Shown here piece by piece: positions 9,380 through 21,049 of a DNA stretch of 64,000 nucleotides; position 1 is the stretch's first letter, and each line of letters starts with the position of its first letter. The position numbers and the translations under genes are program-made. The notes beneath the pieces were generated by a model. That model was given only the letters and a program-made list of their open reading frames with translations. It was not told the DNA's origin and did no database searches. The stretch is from Ascarosepion bandense. Taxonomy: Eukaryota > Mollusca > Cephalopoda > Sepiida > Sepiidae. The stretch is taken from contig JBBBDQ010000399.1 of the NCBI GenBank assembly GCA_037127315.1, forward strand, positions 1 to 64,000. Reading direction: 5' to 3'.

Positions 9380-11010
9380 CAATGTCTCTTCAGGACGTTG
9401 GTAATCAAGGTCTTCTACGTGTACCTATCATTTGTATCTCTTAGCACGCTTTCTCCTGTTACGCCACACAAACACCGCTTTGCCATCCATCTACTCAGAC
9501 CCTTCACATATGTTATCCGCTGCTTTCCCCTGTCTCTCTTTCCCTCTATCTGACCTGTGAAAATCTGCTTCTCCAAGCTTTCCTTTCTCATCACATGTCC
9601 CCGGAACTTCAGCTGTCTCTTCCTTATGCTCATTATTAATTTTCTTTTTGTCCCTATCCGTTCTAAAACGTCATAATTGCTCTCATGCTCGATCCATGAT
9701 ATCCTCAGCATCCTTCTGTAGAACCACATTTCAGTTGTTTAAAGGTTTTTCCTTTATCTTTGATTATATTGTCCAGCATTCACTGTCATAATGAAGAACA
9801 GATATCACATAACAATCAAGTAATCTCTTCTTTGTTCCTAGCGAATTTTTTCTGTCTTAATACATTACTCAGCTTCCGAAATGCGTCCTTGGCCACGCCA
9901 ATTTGCCTTCGGATCTCAGTGTCGAACTTTCCGTCTTACGTTAGAACACTTTCCAAGTACTTAATTTTTTGTTCTTGCTTGATTAAGTAGTATTTTTGTC
10001 TCCTCCGTTTGTGGATGACTATACATTCGGTTTTCTTGTAGGTTATTTGTAGTTCTTTCTTTCGACTTTCTTCCTCTATCTTTTTCAGGAGATCTTGTAG
10101 TTTTCTTTTCCTGTCAGCTATCAGCACAATATCATCTGCGTATCTTAAGTTGCGACCGCCAATGACGAATCCTGGCATAACTTCTAGGGTCCTCAGCATA
10201 GTCTCGATGTACAGGTTGAATACATCCGGTGAAAAGACACATGCTTGTCTTACGCCCCTTTCTATCTTTTTATATCTGCTGAATTCGTTTTCTGTTTTTA
10301 TGCAGTCGGTTTTCTGCCATTAGAGGTTCTTGTCTACTATGATGTCTTTGCCAAATATGTCGAGGTTGTTGTGCACTTCTATCAGTTGCTTGTGGCATAC
10401 TTTGTCGAAAGCCTTGGCATAGTCTACAAAACGAAGGTAAACTTTCTTTTTCATTTGTATCGCCCTTTCTAATCGCATCCTACACATAAATATCGCATTC
10501 TTTGTTCATTATGATAAAACCACACCGTTCTTGTGCTATTTCCGATATGATTCTTCTTCGTGCTCGATTCATCAGAATTCTAACAAAGAGTTTCGTTATG
10601 TGGCTCATCAAAATGATTGCTCGGTGGAGTTCATATTCGATTGTTCCCGCCTTCTTAGACAGAGCTACGATAATTTATTTGCATCGGTCATCTGGTATTA
10701 CGCCACGGTGGTAGATTTCATTTACTATTTCCTTAATTTTCTCTATGCCAAAATCTTCTAAAGCTGTCAACATCTCTATTACAATGCCGTAACCATTGCA
10801 GTTTTCACTTCGGATTTTAGTATTTCCTCTCCGTCAGCATATTTGTTTACTATCGGTTGCTCTCTCTTGTCGTGGAAGAGATCTTTTATATATTCTTCCC
10901 ATTGCTGGAGTTTTTCCTCTTTCGCTAATATTATTGTTCCATCCTTGGATTTTATACATCCTGTTCAGGAGCATGTTCATTGATCTGTCAGTTGCATTAT
11001 TTCTTTATGC
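9380..11010 (-). pseudogene. RTE/BovB-like LINE, long copy with reverse transcriptase
   Basis: This is one of the two longest RTE-like copies here. Reading the minus strand from about 11010 downward, the order is: linker and early RT (GVIPDD, TIEYELHRAI, ILMSHITKLFVRILMNRAR); palm motif region near 10410 (FVDYAKAFDKV-like); GVRQACVFSPDVFNLYIET near 10250-10200; the catalytic box RYADDIVLIAD near 10130; KTECIVI near 10025; then the C-terminal RRMLRISWIEH, RQLKFRGHVMR and GKRDRGKQRITYVKG near 9700-9500. Frameshifts and stops separate these blocks. The apurinic endonuclease domain is missing, so the copy is 5'-truncated. Enzyme role if intact: target-primed reverse transcription. Confidence 0.8.
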
Positions 11011-11125
11011 ATTACTTCTGTGAGAATACGGAAAATATATCTAAGCAAAGTATTAAACAAATTTTCATTAAAAAAGAAGGGAGATAAACAGGGATGCAAT
11101 ATCCTCTCCATTATAATAAAGATCG

Positions 11126-11128
<3 letters not shown>

Positions 11129-11186
<58 letters not shown>

Positions 11187-11199
11187 CTCCATTCTGTTC

Positions 11200-11260
<61 letters not shown>

Positions 11261-11262
11261 AA
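11129..11262. repeat. (TCTA)n microsatellite
   Basis: Two blocks of TCTA units, about 11129-11186 and 11202-11262, interrupted by one unique segment. The Ile-Tyr-Leu-Ser peptides read here are artefacts. Confidence 0.95.
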
Positions 11263-11351
11263 TAACTCTCTACATTTGTATCGAGCACTCTTTATGAAGG
11301 TAAATGCATGAACAAAAAGGTAAATAAACCTACGAGTTCAACAACTTAGTT

Positions 11352-11354
<3 letters not shown>

Positions 11355-11392
<38 letters not shown>

Positions 11393-11711
11393 CAGAATGT
11401 TTTTTCAGTAACTACAATATTGACCTCTTCAATTTGGGGGTTAACGGTAACCTTTCCTACACAACCTCTTGACCTTCACTAATTGCCTTATCACATCCTC
11501 ACAATAGCCTGTGCATGGAGTGACACTTGAGCCTTTTACTGGGTGAATGTAAATATAAAAATGGTTTTACATTAACGGAATGCAATATTATCCATATTAT
11601 TAGTTAAAGATGCGATAAAAGGCAATTTTCAACTTATAAGAAAAAATCTCACTTCGAAGAAATAAAACCATCTTTAGGTTTTATATATTCTCTTTAATCA
11701 CTACATCAGTT

Positions 11712-11768
<57 letters not shown>
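11355..11768. repeat. (AT)n microsatellites
   Basis: AT tracts at about 11355-11390 and 11715-11768 flank roughly 320 bp of unrecognised sequence. Confidence 0.85.
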
Positions 11769-11773
<5 letters not shown>

Positions 11774-12164
11774 AAAACTGGGCAGGTTATTAGAATCAGC
11801 AGACCAGAAATCGTTTCTATGCAAAATGTTCGGCGCAGTGAGAGAAATAAATGAATAAAAATATTGAAATGAGGAAATGTGTAGAAGAATTTCCAGCTAC
11901 TGGGATTCAAGCGTAGATAATAAATGTAAAAAGCTGGTCTTCAATTAAAAAAATAGTGCTGAAGGAATAAATCTTCACGAAAATTGAATTTTTCATGATA
12001 TGCTTGGGTATTCAGTAACATTTAGGGATTCGGAGAAATGTACAAAATTTAAATAAAAAAAATAGTTATGATAACAACATAGAATTTATCTGCCCGTTTC
12101 AGAAGCCGAAACAAAAAATATCCTGTTATAGTTCACAAAAATGCTAAAGCAAGAATGGCCTACT

Positions 12165-12465
12165 TTAATTGGCCTTGTGCCATATTATACATATTACGTA
12201 TGTGTGTTAAAAGACAGTACCTGACGGAAGTCTATTGTCTGTTTATTAAACAGATGCATACAATATGAAGACATTTTTAATTTTCTTCACTAATCATAGT
12301 TTTGTATAGTACAAGGACAACAGAAAAAAGAAAAAAATATAAATTAAATATGTACTGTTGATTTTATTAGCCTTATACTATACAATATATTACGTGTGTG
12401 TGTCATATGACAAATAACTGAAGCTGACGGTAGTTTATCGTCTGCTTAATGAGAATTTTAACACC
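12165..12465. repeat. Diverged direct repeat, period about 200 bp
   Basis: The segment around 12170-12255 (ggccttgtgccatattatac, attacgtatgtgtg, cctgacggaagtctattgtc) recurs at 12370-12465 with changes (agccttatactatacaata, attacgtgtgtgtg, gctgacggtagtttatcgtc). The flanking 11770-12160 and 12470-12620 hold nothing I can name. Confidence 0.5.
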
Positions 12466-12619
12466 TCAAAAATAACAATACATTCTGTTAATCATTTGAT
12501 AGACCCCATTTTGCCTTTCCTTCGTATGGCTGATGCTAACCCCCACTTGAGTGACATGAAGTGGGAAAAATTACATATAATCAACTGGTAGATCTGCTGC
12601 TAGGAAAGTGTGCTCACTA

Positions 12620-12850
12620 TGCAGTGATTTTGTCTCATGAATCTATCTTAAATATCTATAAGTCTAACATTCGTCCATGCTTCGAATACTTCTGCTATAT
12701 ATGATCTGGTGTTCTTGCTATTTATCCAAAAGTCCTTGATAAAATCCAAATAAGACCAGTGTTACTGTTCCTGACCTAGTATCACGTCTTTAGTCAACTT
12801 ACCAACCACCGTAATATAGCTCCACTGTGCCACATTTAATCGCCATTAGT
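12620..12850 (+). pseudogene. CR1/Jockey-like LINE, ancient C-terminal relic
   Basis: Translated in one frame with stops, the segment reads SILNIYKSNIRPCFEY, an IWSG-type position turned to stop, then LDKIQIRPV. These match the C-terminal domain of the better copies at 52080-52793 and 62223-63480 (ILHIYKSTIRPCIEYCCHIW, LLDKIQRR). It is heavily mutated. Confidence 0.6.
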
Positions 12851-13059
12851 ACACATTTGGTAAAAAAAAAGAAAACCCCAAAGCTCAGTTCAATTTATAT
12901 CATCAATGTGATCATTAGTCCGATATGGTACCTGATAATTATTCGGAGATTAACGGCGTAAAGGGGACAAATTCCCCCAGAATTTAACCCTCGCCCGAAA
13001 TACAAGGATATGGGCGACAGGTCTCACCAGACCGTTATTTTGCAACTGTTCGCACCTGA

Positions 13060-13625
13060 AGTACAACACTGAGATACGTAAACTCATTGGCATGGCCAAA
13101 TATGCATTGGCATGGCCAGGGACGCATTTCAAAAGCCAATCAGAATACTGAGAGACAGGAAAATTTCATTACAAACAAAGAAATGAGTGCTGGATTGCTA
13201 TGTGATAACTGTCCTTCTGTATGCAAGTGAAGGCTGGACGATCTCATTAAGGATAAAGAAGAGGCCTGAGGCAGCAGAAATGCGGTTTTACAGAATGATG
13301 CTTAGGATACCATGGGCGGAGCACGTGAGCAATGAAGACATGTTGTAGAGAATGCAAACGAGAAGAAAACTCATACTTAACATTTAGAGAGAATCAGATG
13401 AGGTTCCTGGGACACGTAATGAGGAAGAAGGGCCTTGAGAATTTAATACTCAAAGGACGGATAGAAGAAAAGAGAGACAAAGAATGTAGCCTGAGACCTA
13501 CTTGAAAGTTCTAAGCAAATAGATGGCGGAGCAACTTTTGGGAGGGATACGAATAGAAAAATACTGAGAGCGACAAGAGACAGAGCCAAGTGGAAGTCCA
13601 TGAAGAGACACAGTATATGAAAAAG
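13060..13625 (+). pseudogene. RTE-like LINE, 3' fragment
   Basis: It starts in the TEIRTRIS-like region (tgagatacgtaaactcattg) with a short local duplication of gcattggcatggcca. It continues through LETKK, LLCDN..LLYASEGWTIS, MRFYRMMLRIPWAEHVSNED, a stop in place of the following Leu, RQMRFLGHVMRKKGLENLIL and the terminal RDRAKW-like end. Frameshifts are evident. The DNA between 12850 and 13060, and from 13625 to 13835, has no named feature. Confidence 0.7.
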
Positions 13626-13834
13626 AATGTGAATCCCGTCGACACCCATCTCCTCTGAAAGCAACATGCAAAGATTTTTACATGGAAGTAGCAGCAATTT
13701 CAAATCCTCGATCTGTCTTATTCTTGGGAATGCCAATGAAATCTATCCCAAGTTATTTGTTTTAATTCACATTTTGTTCTATCCTACACTGGTTGCCATG
13801 AAGAATACAGACACATGTCTAAGCTACTATTTAT

Positions 13835-14465
13835 CCTGTAGGGAGGAACAGAAAAGATGCATTTCTACCGTTCCCAAAGTCAAAGAAAGAGAATATAACA
13901 GACGCGCTGGGAATTTCACCATTCTTATTGAGAGTCTGATATATGTACTCTGTGATGGTCGTTAGCATATCAGCAGTAGACATGGTGAAGCAGAAACCAT
14001 ACTGTTTAACGGAGAAGAGGCCGTGGGCTATGAGATGTTGAATCACTTCAGCATTGATAAGAGTCTCAAACACTTTCACAAAAATCGATAGGAGGCTGAT
14101 AATGCGATAATTAAAAGATTCTACAGCATTCTTAAATGCAAGAACTATAGAGGAGGATTTCCAGCAGGCAGAGAAGTAAAAAGCAGAGAGACTGTAGTTG
14201 TAGAGTTTGTAGAGAATAGAGAAGAGTTCAGAGGCAAATATCTTCAGGACAATGATTGGGATTCCGTCACTGCGTTTCGCCTTATGGTGGTCAAGTTTTG
14301 AAGGGATCAAGCGAAGGAGTAGTGTGGACATCACTTACTAAAGCCTCAGTTCTGGGTAAGAAGTCGGGTGTTGATACCCTAGACAAATGTGGAGTTGGTG
14401 GAGAATCAGCGAGCAAAATATACAACCTTTGTCCGCTGAAGAGGTGGGACATGACATTCATTGAT
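13835..14465 (-). pseudogene. CR1/Jockey-like LINE, reverse transcriptase N-terminal part
   Basis: The minus-strand frame holds LPRTEAL (linker), KLDHHKAKRSDGIP, then RT motif 1 with NYRIISLLSIFVKVFETLINAEV, and motif 2 with KQYGFCFTMSTADMLTTITEY. It ends before the A motif. The same order is seen in the 48.8-52.85 kb element. Substitutions such as NYRII for NYRPI and the absence of the catalytic domains mark a dead, doubly truncated copy. Confidence 0.75.
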
Positions 14466-14674
14466 TAAAGATGAGATTGAGGCATGCTGTTATTTAACAC
14501 ATTTTTACAAAGCCGCCCGTAGTCTTGCTGGATGCTATACGCTGCTTTATTCTTTCAGCAAACAACAGCTTTATTGGAAAAAGAAAATTAAAAACACTAA
14601 ATGTTTCATTTTGTTTTTCATTTTTCGATTTACTTTATTAAAGAAAATTTAAAACGAGTGTATTTATTAAATTT

Positions 14675-15021
14675 CTAGCAGTATAGCCCGGCGTTGCTCG
14701 GGTGTAATGAAAGCTTTAAAACTAATCCATCGTCCTGAAGCTCAGACTTTTTGGACGTTGACACGAAAGACTAAAAAGCAATAGTTGTTTCCACTTAAAG
14801 CGAAACCGTAGACTAAAAGAAAAATGAATGGATGTAAATCAAATTTTGATTTCCTGGTATCGATATTAAATAAGCTTTTTGAGTCGTAAATTGAATTCCT
14901 CTGAGTAAATGGTATCATGGCTGAGATTAAGAACTACAATTATACCTACTTAGAGCCAAACCCGAAGCAAAAACTAAAATAAAAGGGCTGAAAAAATACA
15001 GACATACAGGCAGATAAACAG

Positions 15022-15055
<34 letters not shown>

Positions 15056-15440
15056 ACACAAACATCTTGCCTTTTATATATATATATATATATTATCGAT
15101 TTTCTGCACTATTGTAAGAACTGCAACCTTGAAACTTCTGAATATCGTTTCTTATGTCTTTGTCTATGAGTGTATCAAATTTGATTAAAATCGGACCACT
15201 CCTTCTATAACACGATTTTTTCGATTATCGATTTTCGATATTTATCGAAGGTACCTCTACACAACACCTAGCTAAGAACACTCGCAGACGCTTATAGTAC
15301 AACTGTGTAAATTTTCAAGAAAATCGGTTCAGCTGTTTCGGAGTCCATAGGTAACAGACACAAACACACACAGACACACAAACACACAAACACACACACA
15401 CGCACACATAGACGAAGTTCCATTTATAAATAAGTTTAGA
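14675..15440 (-). mobile_element. Short non-autonomous Helitron-type element
   Basis: Read on the minus strand it begins TCTAAACTTATTTATAAATG after an A, and ends with a CCCG...CGGG hairpin shortly before CTAG. These are the TC...CTRR ends and subterminal 3' hairpin of Helitrons. The 3' flanking base is A, where the insertion rule expects T, so this end may have shifted. Internal landmarks are shared with three other copies (cggttcagctgtttcggagt, tttgtctatgagtgtatcaa, cgattatcgattttcgatat). There are GT/CA and AT tracts inside and no Rep/helicase coding sequence. Confidence 0.7.
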
Positions 15441-15589
15441 TTTTTTATATGTCAATTAAAAAATATTTACAATTTACTTTATTCGGTTACAAAATTTTTT
15501 TTTTTAATTGGGTTGAGTTGACATGGCGCTGAGTCGACGGTGTTTAGTCGGCATTTCATATATTTATCTCAAAAACTATTATTACTTTC

Positions 15590-15870
15590 CGTCTGTTTAC
15601 AATTAAAGCAAAATATATGGTCCTGGGAATGATGACAAACTGCATCGGGCAGCAAGACCTCTGATTGGGAGGTTGTGAGAAGCATGGAAGCACCTCTTTA
15701 TTACTGTTGTTCTCATGTCCACCCTGACCCGGAGTATTAGTACCTGTTATGGTCCCAGCTATGGGCAAATGGGCAAATAGTTAACCCCCAAACTGGGTTC
15801 AAAACATTATGAAAGTATAAAAATACAATTTTATAGAAAAATATACATTTTTGGAGGAAAAATATTACTA
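15590..15870 (+). repeat. Dispersed repeat (family 3), copy 2
   Basis: Partner of the 7960-8215 repeat. Landmarks are actgcatcgggcagcaagac, ctctgattgggaggttgtga, ctgacccggagtattagtac and ggtcccagctatgggcaaat, the last with a small duplication of gggcaaat. From 15870 to 16155 the sequence is A-rich and unrecognised. Confidence 0.6.
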
Positions 15871-16153
15871 ACAATACTTTTTTGAAGAAAAGATTATTAC
15901 CATAACGCATTTTTGAAGGAAGAGAATATTAACAGCAAATTATTTTTTAATACAAAACTAGAAGACATTTTCAGTTTTCTAAAACAAAAAAATAAAAAAG
16001 AATAAAAACAAACGTTTTCATGAAAATTTTACTAAATCACCTTCAACCTTCTCACTATAACCGAAAATAAAAAACAAAACAAATAAACTTAAAAACTCAC
16101 CTCTTTGGCATTAAATAAACCACAGAGGTTGAGATTCCGTTAAACAAAACACA

Positions 16154-16159
<6 letters not shown>

Positions 16160-16201
<42 letters not shown>

Positions 16202-16300
16202 CATGCACACACCCAAACAAACGCACACACATACACATACATACAAACACACACACACACAACACACGCACACACACACACACACCCATATATATATACG
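16160..16300. repeat. (AT)n and (CA)n compound microsatellite
   Basis: An AT run at 16160-16196 is followed by imperfect CA repeats to about 16290 and a short AT run. Confidence 0.9.
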
Positions 16301-16384
16301 GTAGGGATGAACTTATATTTTCAATTCAATTCTCTTTATTGTTAATAACTTAAATGTTCTATGTTTACTGTGTGTTAATATTTA

Positions 16385-16625
16385 CTCTTTGATAATGGCT
16401 TATGTGAGCCGAAAGCTTAGACCCGATAAAAAAATCAACAATTACTGTTATTTTTTGTTGTCTTTCAACGACATCACCATCAAGTATATCAGACAGTATG
16501 AACGGATCCTACACAAAATTAATAGGCAAAACTTGTCTATATTATTCAATGAAACCTGCATTAAGGAAAAAATGCTGCCAAAATACACTCAATATATAAA
16601 TATATATATATATGTATATATAATT
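16385..16625 (+). pseudogene. Penelope-like element fragment
   Basis: Two parts point to a Penelope-like source. At 16390-16425 a stem-forming ggcttatgtgagcc is followed by GAAAGCTTAGA, matching the motif blocks at 23057 and 44345 (minus). At 16535-16600 the frame reads LFNETCIKEKMLPKYT and runs into AT-repeat Ile-Tyr codons. An almost identical NETCI.EK.LPKYT followed by an AT tract occurs at 59300-59340. Assignment to Penelope is inferred from the company it keeps. Confidence 0.4.
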
Positions 16626-16645
16626 ATTATTGCAAATTAATGTAA

Positions 16646-16680
16646 CTAGCGGTATCCGTGGAATTTCCACGGAAGGATAA
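16646..16680 (-). mobile_element. Second Helitron-type 3' end
   Basis: On the minus strand a perfect palindromic hairpin (ccgtggaaattccacgg) lies a few bases before CTAG, which is followed by T. That is the expected Helitron 3' terminus. The family differs from the 14.7-kb one. I could not fix its 5' TC end, which would lie at a higher coordinate. The stretch 16680-17135 holds no other named feature. Confidence 0.45.
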
Positions 16681-17137
16681 TTTTACTTTGTCATTTACAA
16701 ATGATAGTAACGTCTTCAAACATAAAGGTACTGGATAATAAAATAACGATAACACAGAGTGTAGTTTTATTAAAATAACTATATAAGTAATGTCCATAGA
16801 AGCTACTTTACTGTAATCTTATATTATATTAAGCGGCATTTCCACAGATCGTAACCAAAATACTGTACGCTATTTTGTGAGAGATTTTGAAAGAGAATTT
16901 TTTTTGTTTTTATTACTGAAAAATCATGGATCCTGTGTCCATTAACACCAGAAAAAGCCAACTGAGTAATAGCTAAGGGCTTAGAGGCTGGAAAATTTTG
17001 TTATTAGGTCGCGGGGTACGACAACAAACCTACCTATTTTTACTATACTGTACAGTACACACACATATACACACACATAATTAATGCTACAACCACCAGC
17101 TTAAGCTAAGACTGATACGGTAATGCTAAAAGCAGAC

Positions 17138-17223
17138 TCGTTATTTCATGGTAATTCGAAAGTATGGGCTTATTTCAGGCAAACCATCATCAGCTTCCGT
17201 CTTTATTTTACAAAGGATTTTAC

Positions 17224-17276
<53 letters not shown>

Positions 17277-17280
17277 AAAG
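17138..17280 (-). repeat. Inverted-element arm with hammerhead-like core, then (AT)n
   Basis: This is one arm of the family seen complete at 21045-21430. On the minus strand it has a CGGAAG/CTTTCG stem I, a perfect CTGATGA core, a 10-nt stem II region and GAAA. Stem III is degraded. An AT tract (about 17229-17276) follows. Confidence 0.5.
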
Positions 17281-17542
17281 AATATTAATAAAAAGTTTTG
17301 AATTTAAAAATTTACTTTTTTTTGGACAGTATTTGTTTATTTTTATTATTGTATGTTATATTTCAGACTTCATCAGAAACGAATGATTTTTAAATTTGAA
17401 TTAGAAACGTATTTCACGATAGCGTCCGAATATTTTTTTTGTTTACATCACGTGGTGTGTTTGTTCACAACATGCGGCACCTCCGTAGAGAAAGTCTGTT
17501 TGTTTTAGATAAAAATTTCTTGGAATATCTGAAAAAAGATTT

Positions 17543-18135
17543 TTAGCTATTGAAATATTTATAAAGATTCAACACACCTAAGTCCCTATTTAACCCTAGC
17601 TTGTGTGTATTTAATTTTAAATTCCAGTATTTTTCTTTCTTTCTGCGTGTGTATGTAGAACTAAAATTGGAGTTTATTAGTAAACATTTGCAATTTTCTA
17701 AAGTATGATCAGGTTGATTAAAATGGGCTGCAATTGGGGAGTATACATTTTTTTGTCGTATATTTAGTTTGTGATTATTGAAGCGAAATCTAAAGCTATT
17801 ACCGGATTCGCCGATATATCCACTGTTGGGGCAAATTGAGCAGAAGAGAAAGTATATGATGTTTTCGCTGTCACAAGTAAGGTTTGGTGGGTGTAATTTT
17901 ATGTTCGTGTTGGGTACAGAGAATGTTTTGTCTGTTATTAAATGTTTACAAATTAAACAGCGAGGCTTTCCACATTTTAAATTCCCTGATAGGTTTGTAT
18001 TATTTATATATTTGTTAGAAGTGAGGATAGTTGATAGGTTGGGTGTTTGTTTCTTTGCATTTAGGCGGATAAATTTCTGACTAATAGAGATCCGTTTGTC
18101 AACCGTTTCACAAACGAATCTTGATATGTAACGTC
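17543..18135 (-). pseudogene. Penelope-like element, GIY-YIG endonuclease domain
   Basis: A minus-strand frame of about 195 codons without an ATG is open from a stop near 18135 to the stop ending YKYFNS near 17543. It shows a cysteine pair cluster (CGKPRCLIC), then FCSICPNSGYIGESGNS with the arginine-bearing FRFRFNNHK, and AAHFNQPDHT. This order (zinc-binding linker, GYIGE for the GIY-YIG core, HFN..H) is that of the C-terminal endonuclease of Penelope-like retroelements. The reverse transcriptase portion is not found upstream, so the copy is 5'-truncated. The domain looks well conserved, suggesting fairly recent activity. Downstream (17330-17400, minus) a tctgatgaag...gaaa stretch may be a decayed hammerhead. 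Confidence 0.8.
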
Positions 18136-18267
18136 AGGAAATTATTCACCTGAAGATAGTCAACTACGCTGTAAATTTCAGATAAAAATTCAGCTACGAA
18201 ATAAGCCAGAAACATATGGATCCATGATTATATAGGTACCAGTAAGTGAACATATATTTATACTGTA

Positions 18268-18632
18268 CTAGCAGTATAGCCCGGGGTTGCTCTGGGGTAA
18301 TGAAAGTTTTAAAACTAATCCATGGTCCTGGAGCTCAGACTCTTTGGACGTTGGCACGAAAGACTAAAAAGCAGTAACGAAACCGTACACTGAAAGAAAG
18401 ATGAATGGATGTAAGTCATATATTGATTTCCTGGTATCGATATCAAATAGGTTTTTTCGTCGTAAATTGAATTTTGAAGGCTACATAAGTCCTCTGAGTA
18501 AATGGTATCATGGCTAAGACTAAGAACTAAAATTATACCTACTTAGAGCCAAACCCGAAGCAAAACCTAAAATAAAAGGGCTGAAAAAATAGAGACATAC
18601 AGGCAGATAAACAGACACACACACAAATATTG

Positions 18633-18691
<59 letters not shown>

Positions 18692-19013
18692 TTTTCTGCA
18701 CTATTGTAAGAAATGCCACCTTGAAACTTCGGAATGTCGTTTCTTATGTCTTTGTCTATGAGTGTATCAAATTTGATTAAAATCGGACCACTCCTTCAAT
18801 AACCTGATTTTTTCGATTATCGATTTTCGACATTTATCGGGGGTAACTCGACACAACATCTAGCTAAGAACACTCGCAGACGCTTATAGTACAACTGTGT
18901 AAATTTTCAAGAAAGTCGGTTCAGCCGTTTTGGAGTCTATAAGTAACGGACACACACACAGACACACATACACATATACAAGCATTCAAAGATCCATTTA
19001 TAAATAAGTTAGA
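18268..19013 (-). mobile_element. Short non-autonomous Helitron-type element, complete
   Basis: The minus-strand ends are A|TC...CTAG|T: TC at 19013-19012 after A, and CTAG at 18271-18268 before T. The 3' hairpin is imperfect (the ccggggttgctctgggg segment). The body matches the 14675 element throughout, including caatatt/AT tract placement and the cggttcagccgttttggagt segment. It contains an (AT)n tract at about 18636-18686. No coding sequence. Confidence 0.75.
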
Positions 19014-20775
19014 TATTCGGCAGAAAATTTACATCTGCTTATGCTTGTATATGATGATTTCCTAGGTGTAGGTTAGATGTGGCACAAAGCGGAATGTGAT
19101 GTTTATGCAAGTATATGTGGGCACGGATGTATGTTTAGCTTGAGCTGAGATAATGTCTGTTTTTTTTTTTTGCTGATCATTTTTATTCTTAAAAAAATAA
19201 TGTATTTTTATGCGATTATGTATCGAACATTATTTGCAATAACTTGTTTCTCTTTATCAAGCAATCGAAATGCTTCGTCATGTATAAGAGAATCTTTTTT
19301 TTTTAAGTGTCAATGGAAACTGTTTCAACTCCGGCTATCAAGAAATGCAAATATCTGGAGACATAGTATTGAGTTCTGAATATAAAACGTGGAAAGATAA
19401 AGGAAGACGGTGACAAACAAATCCGCTAGAGGTGAAAGACAGATAACGAAACAGCGACACGTTTTTACAAACAGCTGAATCTGATTTCTTTTTTCTTTTT
19501 TTTTTTCTTTTTTTTTTGTTTAGTGAATCTTTTCATCATCAGAGCATTTTGCAGCGATCGTAAAAAAGAAAAAGGAAATCAGCAATCGGTTGGTGAAAGG
19601 CCAACTCAATATGGCGGAAGAACTCAATATGGAGGTAGAGCAGGACTAACGAGCTCCATATTTTGCTATTGTATTATTCTGGCTGTATGCGAGTTTGGGT
19701 TGTCGTGAAGCAAATCGCATTTGAAACTGACAAGCGCAGGGCATTTATTGGCCAAAGTTTATGCATCTGCTGGGGGTATAAATGGTAATTTAGTGTTTCA
19801 GTGCGTTTTAAGAAATCTAGAGGCACAAGAAACCGAGGAAACCACCCCAGTAACAATGTTGCCTTTTTTTATTTAACCAACCGTTTAACCTTAATATTTG
19901 TGTTTGTAGGGCCTCAAATTGACCTTTTGCCAAACACAACGGAAGTCCCCACAATTTAAAATATCAAAAGGTTGAAAGAATAGTTGGAAGAATAAAACTG
20001 TTTGGTTTGTACATTAAAGTAAAATGATTATCTAAACAGAAATAACGAAATTGTAAAATAAGTGAAATTTTATTTACTGAACAGAAAGACATAAGTAAGA
20101 AGAAAATAATCAAATAGAAAATGAATGTAGTTAATTGTTCGAAGAGAAATGTATGTAGATAATGTTCTACATATATTCAGAGCTCATAGTTGATAGTAGC
20201 AGAAGGTGTATATGTGGAAAGATTAAGAAGGTTACTAATAAAGTCTTTGATAAAGTGAAAAGGAAAGTTATTTTCTTTAACTGTGTGTGGATGAAGACGA
20301 AGAAAGAAAAACTGGAAGGCAACTTAGAACGAATTCATATCGACGAGACATGACAGGGTCGGCGTCCTGAAAATTCGTCCTTACATTAAGACGAGGACCT
20401 TCAGATTACCACTCCCATCTCGGACTGTTTTGACCAGTCAAGTTACGTGACTATGTACTTATCAGGTCACTTAGTTGGATCGAAACCAAACCGCATAACC
20501 ATTTTCATAGGTGTTAAGAAAATTTGACTGGGGCTATGAATCAATTTCCTATTCAATCAGAATCTAGAATCTTACCTTTCACATTGACTTGTGAAATTAC
20601 CCTTTATCCGGGTTTTTCCAAAAGAATTTCAGTCGTTATGATCCGATTTTGGGGGTGTGCAATTTTACTTTTTTCGTTTGAGTTAATTGTTAGATAATAT
20701 AGGGTTTGTATCCTATACGGTGAACATTGTTGTATGCTAACACACTGGACATTTATGCTTAACTAGCACGGATTA
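19014..20775. other. Sequence without recognised features
   Basis: This is one of the longest stretches with no repeat I can name. It has T-rich runs near 19490-19520 and a short duplication of caatatgg(c/a)gg around 19605-19635. No open frame with domain-like features was found on either strand. It may be unique host DNA. Confidence 0.5.
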
Positions 20776-20777
<2 letters not shown>

Positions 20778-20819
<42 letters not shown>

Positions 20820-21003
20820 AATCCAGTTTGTTGAATTCCCTGATAGTTACAATCTCTAAAAGTTTAAATGCAACATTAACTGCTATCTTGCCATTTAATA
20901 TCCCCTTAAATCCCATCCATCATTTATCCTTTCTTCGACATCCCGTGCACCTTGTTTTTCTCCCACTGTAAACGCCTGCATACCGGCCTTACTTTGGTGG
21001 TGG

Positions 21004-21046
<43 letters not shown>
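20778..21046 (+). repeat. (AT)n tracts flanking a CR1-like LINE 3' scrap
   Basis: AT tracts at about 20778-20816 and 21008-21046. Between them, ttgaattccctgatagttac and then aatctctaaaagtttaaatg match the FPDSYNLQ.FKCN end of the CR1-like ORF (compare 52640-52690), followed by its 3' untranslated-like sequence. Confidence 0.55.

Positions 21047-21049
<3 letters not shown>

Noticed and set aside
15556..15768. Short minus-strand gene of 70 codons
   Set aside because: It lies in dispersed repeat family 3 and the partner copy does not keep the frame.
20761..20775. Helitron end at aactagcacgg
   Set aside because: CTAG|T is present but no hairpin precedes it, and no matching TC end was found.
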